Source: Pipra filicauda (Eukaryota > Chordata > Aves > Passeriformes > Pipridae). Taken from it: a DNA stretch of 64,000 bases. The first letter of the stretch is position 1. Each line of letters begins with the position of its first letter. The stretch spans positions 4,537,973-4,601,972 of the forward strand of contig NW_024104620.1 in NCBI RefSeq assembly GCF_003945595.2. The letters are read 5' to 3'. Both the position numbers and the translations under genes were made by a program. The notes below the pieces were generated by a model, which was not told the origin of the DNA, searched no databases, and saw nothing but the letters and a program-made list of their open reading frames with translations. Below, piece by piece: positions 63,201 through 64,000 of the stretch.

Positions 63201-63468
63201 TCCTGTGTCTGCCTTCCCAGGTTTTGTGTGGCTATAAAGAAGGAGGATTACCCTGATTACATGCCTTCCAGCATTTTCTCTGACAGTGCTAAGCAGATTT
63301 TCAGGCAGCCTGGGCACACGATTTATCTCCTGCCAACGGTGGTGATCTGCAACCTGCTCCCTTGTGAGCTGGAGTTCTACGTGAAGGGTTTGCCCATCAG
63401 TGGAACCCTGAAGCCTGGCAAAGAGGTGGCCTTGCACACGGCTGACACGTCCCAGAACATTGAGCTCG
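23886..63468 (+). CDS. VPS13D: VPS13D, 5' three quarters (46 coding exons)
   Basis: Giant bridge-like lipid-transfer protein that moves phospholipids between the ER and mitochondria or peroxisomes. In animals it binds VAP proteins on the ER and Miro on mitochondria, and it affects mitochondrial fission and clearance; human mutations cause recessive ataxia. Forty-six exons from 23886 to 63468 join with every phase consistent, giving 9691 nt, about 3231 residues. The mammalian protein has about 4,390, so the last quarter (rest of the adaptor-binding, DH-like and PH-like regions) lies beyond the window. The order is N-terminal chorein region (about 1-120), a long rod of beta groove repeats, FFAT-like motifs near 475-482 and 764-771, a UBA domain (about 2638-2682), then the C-terminal section. 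Identity to human is high throughout (e.g. [18 protein letters not shown] at the start). No stop codons or frameshifts were seen. Confidence 0.97.
24675..24752 (+). CDS. VPS13D: VPS13D exon 3 (residues 33-59)
   Basis: Reads [20 protein letters not shown] then PFEVKA, the classic chorein-domain LxNLxLKxxAL pattern shared by VPS13 and ATG2 proteins. Confidence 0.96.
24971..25161 (+). CDS. VPS13D: VPS13D exon 4 (residues 59-122)
   Basis: [20 protein letters not shown], then [15 protein letters not shown] and a charged helix ending LEEKWK. Completes the chorein lipid-entry region. Confidence 0.96.
25455..25535 (+). CDS. VPS13D: VPS13D exon 5 (residues 123-149)
   Basis: [20 protein letters not shown] and RIVENIE; exactly 27 codons, phase 0 on both sides. 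Confidence 0.96.
25851..25967 (+). CDS. VPS13D: VPS13D exon 6 (residues 150-188)
   Basis: [20 protein letters not shown] then [15 protein letters not shown]. The [10 protein letters not shown] strand is the VPS13 N-terminal signature. Confidence 0.97.
26187..26291 (+). CDS. VPS13D: VPS13D exon 7 (residues 189-223)
   Basis: [20 protein letters not shown] and [13 protein letters not shown]; 35 codons, phase 0. Confidence 0.95.
26622..26792 (+). CDS. VPS13D: VPS13D exon 8 (residues 224-280)
   Basis: [20 protein letters not shown] and [14 protein letters not shown]; 57 codons, phase 0. Confidence 0.95.
27410..27510 (+). CDS. VPS13D: VPS13D exon 9 (residues 281-314)
   Basis: [20 protein letters not shown] and FRKWRPKV; two bases left over. 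Confidence 0.95.
27763..27933. repeat. 57-bp tandem repeat, three copies, VPS13D intron 9
   Basis: Copies at 27763, 27820 and 27877, nearly identical. Each holds two dyads: TCCCAC/GTGGGA with a 7-nt loop, and CACTGTC/GACAGTG with a 2-nt loop. The period is a multiple of three, which keeps a meaningless frame open on both strands. Confidence 0.95.
28072..28240 (+). CDS. VPS13D: VPS13D exon 10 (residues 314-370)
   Basis: [20 protein letters not shown] and [19 protein letters not shown], highly conserved in VPS13 proteins. Confidence 0.96.
28241..29604 (+). other. VPS13D: VPS13D intron 10
   Basis: 1.4 kb of AT-rich intron with no recognisable element beyond a GTTTT run near 28687. Confidence 0.6.
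29605..29697 (+). CDS. VPS13D: VPS13D exon 11 (residues 371-401)
   Basis: [20 protein letters not shown] and [11 protein letters not shown]; a helical, charged linker. Confidence 0.94.
30424..30634 (+). CDS. VPS13D: VPS13D exon 12 (residues 402-472)
   Basis: A variable start ([12 protein letters not shown]) leads into the strongly conserved [18 protein letters not shown], then EQWNPEDIL. The acceptor lies after a GTGTGTGT run rather than a strong pyrimidine tract. Confidence 0.94.
31184..31369 (+). CDS. VPS13D: VPS13D exon 13 (residues 472-534), FFAT-like and poly-lysine
   Basis: Opens with [16 protein letters not shown], an EFFD core like the VAP-binding FFAT motif, then [15 protein letters not shown]. 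Residues 513-518 are six lysines encoded by six AAG codons (31306-31323), where the remembered human sequence has a mixed EQGTPQ-type stretch. Confidence 0.95.
31591..31721 (+). CDS. VPS13D: VPS13D exon 14 (residues 534-577)
   Basis: [20 protein letters not shown] and [20 protein letters not shown]; near-identical to mammals. Confidence 0.96.
32406..32478 (+). CDS. VPS13D: VPS13D exon 15 (residues 578-602)
   Basis: [20 protein letters not shown], a low-conservation linker. The QKEVG start and FGLQ match human, and the phase fits. Confidence 0.88.
32979..33149 (+). CDS. VPS13D: VPS13D exon 16 (residues 602-659)
   Basis: [40 protein letters not shown]. The acceptor follows a T-run of about 17. 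Confidence 0.96.
33540..33670 (+). CDS. VPS13D: VPS13D exon 17 (residues 659-702)
   Basis: [20 protein letters not shown] then a helix ending DRLLVGDFI. Confidence 0.96.
34010..34142 (+). CDS. VPS13D: VPS13D exon 18 (residues 703-747)
   Basis: [20 protein letters not shown] and [15 protein letters not shown], rod beta strands typical of the VPS13 second domain. Confidence 0.95.
34336..34368. repeat. CA/TA compound microsatellite
   Basis: A short CA run passing directly into a TA run in VPS13D intron 18. Confidence 0.85.
34553..36775 (+). CDS. VPS13D: VPS13D exon 19, 2.2-kb exon (residues 747-1488)
   Basis: The largest exon here: 741 residues of rod. It starts with an acidic, serine-rich linker containing [18 protein letters not shown], a candidate phospho-FFAT (threonine 770) for VAP binding. 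Later landmarks are [40 protein letters not shown] and [20 protein letters not shown]. It ends [14 protein letters not shown] single uninterrupted frame of this length in vertebrate DNA is itself strong evidence. Confidence 0.98.
36961..37112 (+). CDS. VPS13D: VPS13D exon 20 (residues 1488-1538)
   Basis: [20 protein letters not shown] and [12 protein letters not shown]. Confidence 0.95.
37863..38897 (+). CDS. VPS13D: VPS13D exon 21, 1.0-kb exon (residues 1539-1883)
   Basis: Phase 0 at both ends, 345 codons. It contains [20 protein letters not shown], a serine-rich variable loop, [20 protein letters not shown], a proline-rich [10 protein letters not shown] segment, and [20 protein letters not shown]. 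Confidence 0.97.
39225..39262. repeat. TA dinucleotide run
   Basis: About 16 uninterrupted TA units within VPS13D intron 21, with further ATATAT patches near 39330-39345. Probably length-variable between individuals. Confidence 0.85.
39641..39731 (+). CDS. VPS13D: VPS13D exon 22 (residues 1884-1914)
   Basis: [20 protein letters not shown] and KLAAHLEVI. Confidence 0.95.
40285..40411 (+). CDS. VPS13D: VPS13D exon 23 (residues 1914-1956)
   Basis: [20 protein letters not shown] and [19 protein letters not shown]; a rod repeat start. Confidence 0.96.
41262..41442 (+). CDS. VPS13D: VPS13D exon 24 (residues 1956-2016)
   Basis: [20 protein letters not shown] and [20 protein letters not shown]. 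Confidence 0.96.
42400..42582 (+). CDS. VPS13D: VPS13D exon 25 (residues 2017-2077)
   Basis: [20 protein letters not shown] and [20 protein letters not shown], the conserved VPS13 APVLLIPxSS rod motif; 61 codons. Confidence 0.97.
42583..44572 (+). other. VPS13D: VPS13D intron 25
   Basis: 2.0 kb, AT-rich in its second half. No repeat or gene recognised on either strand. Confidence 0.6.
44573..44792 (+). CDS. VPS13D: VPS13D exon 26 (residues 2078-2151), tandem acceptor
   Basis: Variable serine/lysine-rich linker: [20 protein letters not shown] and [14 protein letters not shown]. The acceptor is TTTAGCAG: AGs at 44571-44572 and 44574-44575 allow inclusion or loss of one glutamine (NAGNAG). Confidence 0.9.
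45087..45325. repeat. Diverged ~121-bp tandem duplication, VPS13D intron 26
   Basis: The two copies share TCTGGTAGTTACAGATA (45104 and 45225), GTGAATAAA and TTGGAATAAAATCAAGA in the same order, with several small differences. The second copy ends about 50 bp before exon 27. Confidence 0.85.
45378..45588 (+). CDS. VPS13D: VPS13D exon 27 (residues 2151-2221)
   Basis: [20 protein letters not shown] and [20 protein letters not shown]. Confidence 0.96.
45720..45891 (+). CDS. VPS13D: VPS13D exon 28 (residues 2221-2278)
   Basis: [20 protein letters not shown] and [20 protein letters not shown]. Separated from exon 27 by an intron of only 131 bp. Confidence 0.97.
46191..46303 (+). CDS. VPS13D: VPS13D exon 29 (residues 2279-2316)
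   Basis: [20 protein letters not shown] and [17 protein letters not shown]. Confidence 0.95.
46867..47076 (+). CDS. VPS13D: VPS13D exon 30 (residues 2316-2386)
   Basis: [35 protein letters not shown] and IQIELHF; the [14 protein letters not shown] stretch is invariant. Confidence 0.97.
47077..49071 (+). other. VPS13D: VPS13D intron 30
   Basis: 2.0 kb. TATATA patches near 48859-48912; otherwise nothing recognised. Confidence 0.6.
49072..49337 (+). CDS. VPS13D: VPS13D exon 31 (residues 2386-2475)
   Basis: [36 protein letters not shown], and [20 protein letters not shown]. The middle linker ([10 protein letters not shown]) is variable. Confidence 0.96.
49510..49643 (+). CDS. VPS13D: VPS13D exon 32 (residues 2475-2519)
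   Basis: [20 protein letters not shown] and [20 protein letters not shown]. Confidence 0.97.
49915..50070 (+). CDS. VPS13D: VPS13D exon 33 (residues 2520-2571)
   Basis: [20 protein letters not shown] and [19 protein letters not shown]; 52 codons, phase 0. Confidence 0.96.
50659..50872 (+). CDS. VPS13D: VPS13D exon 34 (residues 2572-2643)
   Basis: [20 protein letters not shown] and IAKSIPQQ, then an alanine/serine/proline-rich linker into VLDPVL at the start of the UBA. Confidence 0.95.
51151..51225 (+). CDS. VPS13D: VPS13D exon 35: UBA domain, first half (residues 2643-2668)
   Basis: [20 protein letters not shown] then LLICQ. This is the ubiquitin-associated helix 1, the LGF loop (equivalent to the MGF/Y ubiquitin-contact loop) and helix 2. 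A UBA is unique to VPS13D among the vertebrate VPS13 paralogues. Confidence 0.96.
51943..52149 (+). CDS. VPS13D: VPS13D exon 36: UBA second half and rod (residues 2668-2737)
   Basis: [19 protein letters not shown] supplies the third UBA helix. Then [20 protein letters not shown] and VPLAELTFS return to rod strands. Confidence 0.96.
52252..52290 (+). other. G-run cluster in VPS13D intron 36
   Basis: G-runs of 4, 6 and 6 separated by short T-rich loops. This could form a G-quadruplex in the transcript, but only three long runs are present. Confidence 0.4.
52592..52681 (+). CDS. VPS13D: VPS13D exon 37 (residues 2737-2767)
   Basis: [20 protein letters not shown] and GDYYNRELS. The acceptor follows eight C residues. 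Confidence 0.95.
53678..53818 (+). CDS. VPS13D: VPS13D exon 38 (residues 2767-2814)
   Basis: [20 protein letters not shown] and [13 protein letters not shown]. The WEPxIEPW motif is shared across VPS13 proteins. Confidence 0.97.
54980..55102 (+). CDS. VPS13D: VPS13D exon 39 (residues 2814-2855)
   Basis: [20 protein letters not shown] and [16 protein letters not shown] frame stays open far beyond both ends by chance, but the TCCTCTAG acceptor and GTATGT donor define the exon. Confidence 0.93.
55570..55614. repeat. AT-rich AAATAAAATTTG-type simple repeat
   Basis: Imperfect units of AAATAAAATTTG directly abutting the hairpin at 55615. Confidence 0.7.
55615..55658. other. Near-perfect hairpin in VPS13D intron 39
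   Basis: Arm 55615-55632 (AAGTCTCTATCCCTGGCT) pairs with arm 55640-55658, with one bulged base, around a 7-nt loop (CAGTGTA). Pairing stops outside the arms. Function unknown; the stem is shorter than a usual microRNA precursor. Confidence 0.85.
55766..55840 (+). CDS. VPS13D: VPS13D exon 40 (residues 2855-2880)
   Basis: [20 protein letters not shown] and IYAR; the acceptor is about 110 bp after the hairpin. Confidence 0.96.
55841..58092 (+). other. VPS13D: VPS13D intron 40
   Basis: 2.25 kb, the largest intron on the right side apart from intron 1. Several A- and T-runs; no repeat family or RNA gene recognised. Confidence 0.6.
58093..58198 (+). CDS. VPS13D: VPS13D exon 41 (residues 2880-2915)
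   Basis: [20 protein letters not shown] and [13 protein letters not shown]. The PFxLxNxTG pattern marks the approach to the adaptor-binding region of VPS13 proteins. Confidence 0.97.
58525..58677 (+). CDS. VPS13D: VPS13D exon 42 (residues 2915-2966)
   Basis: [20 protein letters not shown] and [16 protein letters not shown]. Confidence 0.96.
59248..59383 (+). CDS. VPS13D: VPS13D exon 43 (residues 2966-3011)
   Basis: [20 protein letters not shown] and [19 protein letters not shown]. Confidence 0.97.
60369..60416 (+). CDS. VPS13D: VPS13D exon 44, 48-nt exon (residues 3012-3027)
   Basis: [16 protein letters not shown], 16 codons with phase 0 on both sides, so it could be skipped without a frameshift. 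Human has the near-identical [16 protein letters not shown]. Confidence 0.95.
61156..61306 (+). CDS. VPS13D: VPS13D exon 45 (residues 3028-3078)
   Basis: [20 protein letters not shown] and [20 protein letters not shown]. Confidence 0.97.
61930..62140 (+). CDS. VPS13D: VPS13D exon 46 (residues 3078-3148)
   Basis: [20 protein letters not shown] and [16 protein letters not shown]. Confidence 0.97.
63221..63468 (+). CDS. VPS13D: VPS13D exon 47, last exon in window (residues 3148-3231)
   Basis: [40 protein letters not shown] and [12 protein letters not shown], ending CTC G|GTAAGG. The donor is intact, so the gene continues past the right edge. Confidence 0.97.
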
Positions 63469-64000
63469 GTAAGGTTCTTGTCCAGGTACTGTTCTCTGAC
63501 CCTCAGTGTACCTCAGTACCTCAAAGGAACCTTTATCTAAAAGGAACTGTGGTGCAGAATAGAAAAATTTAAAAATGGACAGCATTTATATGATTATTTC
63601 ATTGGCTTGCAGGGCTTCTTATATTTAATAACCAAGTGCACACATTCAAAAAAAAAAAGTACTGATATTGCCATCATTCCCCCAAATCTGTCAGCTGTCT
63701 TAGTCTGTTCCTTGTTCAGCTCTTTTCTTGTTTTCCTGGGAGTGGAAACAGAAACTGGAGAGATCAGTGATAAAGAAGGGAAATAAATAAGTTCCCAATG
63801 TTTTGGGTGGCTTTGCTTGTTTTTTTTCTAACAGAAAAAGTTGGTGTTGAAAAACTGTACAGAATTATTCAACACTGGCTGGAGTTGTGATGCCTAAAGC
63901 AATAACTAGCCCTAAGCAGGCTTCCTTACAGAACCTTTTTTGTTGTTTGTGACCTAAATTGTGGCATTTCTTCCTGAGGTCAGAGTTTACTACGCTGGGC
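63469..64000 (+). other. VPS13D: VPS13D intron 47, start
   Basis: No continuation exon (expected to begin about VSLENFPL) could be found before the window ends. Confidence 0.75.

Noticed and set aside
23886..63468. Intronic H/ACA snoRNA (mammalian VPS13D hosts SNORA59)
   Set aside because: I could not recognise a matching two-hairpin H/ACA sequence by eye in any intron. A covariance-model search would be needed to exclude it.
1..64000. Endogenous retrovirus, DNA transposon gene or novel operon-like system
   Set aside because: No long terminal repeats, integrase, polymerase or transposase-like frames were seen. All convincing coding sequence belongs to the three named genes.

Overview
The window is a stretch of vertebrate nuclear chromosome, almost certainly avian. 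Three intron-containing genes lie head to tail on the + strand, with GT/AG introns, CpG-rich promoters and CR1 LINE 3' ends typical of bird genomes. Gene identities come from comparing translated exons with remembered mammalian proteins; no search was run. The order TNFRSF8 - TNFRSF1B - VPS13D, all in one direction, is the arrangement on human chromosome 1p36.

Region 1 (1-~4730): the last four coding exons of TNFRSF8 (CD30), encoding the cytoplasmic tail with two TRAF-binding segments. A 3' UTR and a candidate poly(A) signal follow. Region 2 (~4730-6950): intergenic DNA with a decayed amniote-type retroelement, a 22-bp minisatellite of about 14 copies, and a CR1 LINE 3' end that finishes about 130 bp before the next start codon. 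Region 3 (7081-~20900): a complete TNFRSF1B (TNFR2) of 10 exons whose splice phases all agree. They join to a 459-residue receptor with signal peptide, cysteine-rich domains, stalk, one membrane segment and a cytoplasmic tail with a TRAF2-type SKEE motif.

Region 4 (~21180-64000): VPS13D, starting at a CpG island with a probable non-coding first exon. I placed 46 coding exons (called exons 2-47) with consistent phases. They give residues 1 to about 3231 of a protein of about 4,390 residues in mammals; the gene runs off the right edge. Visible parts are the N-terminal chorein region, a long lipid-transfer rod, FFAT-like VAP-binding candidates, a UBA domain and the start of the C-terminal region.

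TNFRSF8 and TNFRSF1B are TNF-receptor paralogues that signal through TRAF proteins. VPS13D is a functionally separate bulk lipid-transfer protein at ER-mitochondria and peroxisome contacts. I found no evidence of a novel multigene system, and no tRNA, rRNA, CRISPR, viral or intact mobile-element gene. The points most worth a second look are the CR1 tail against the TNFRSF1B promoter, several local tandem duplications, a near-perfect intronic hairpin, a tandem AG acceptor and a lysine run in VPS13D, and a 26-nt microexon in TNFRSF8.
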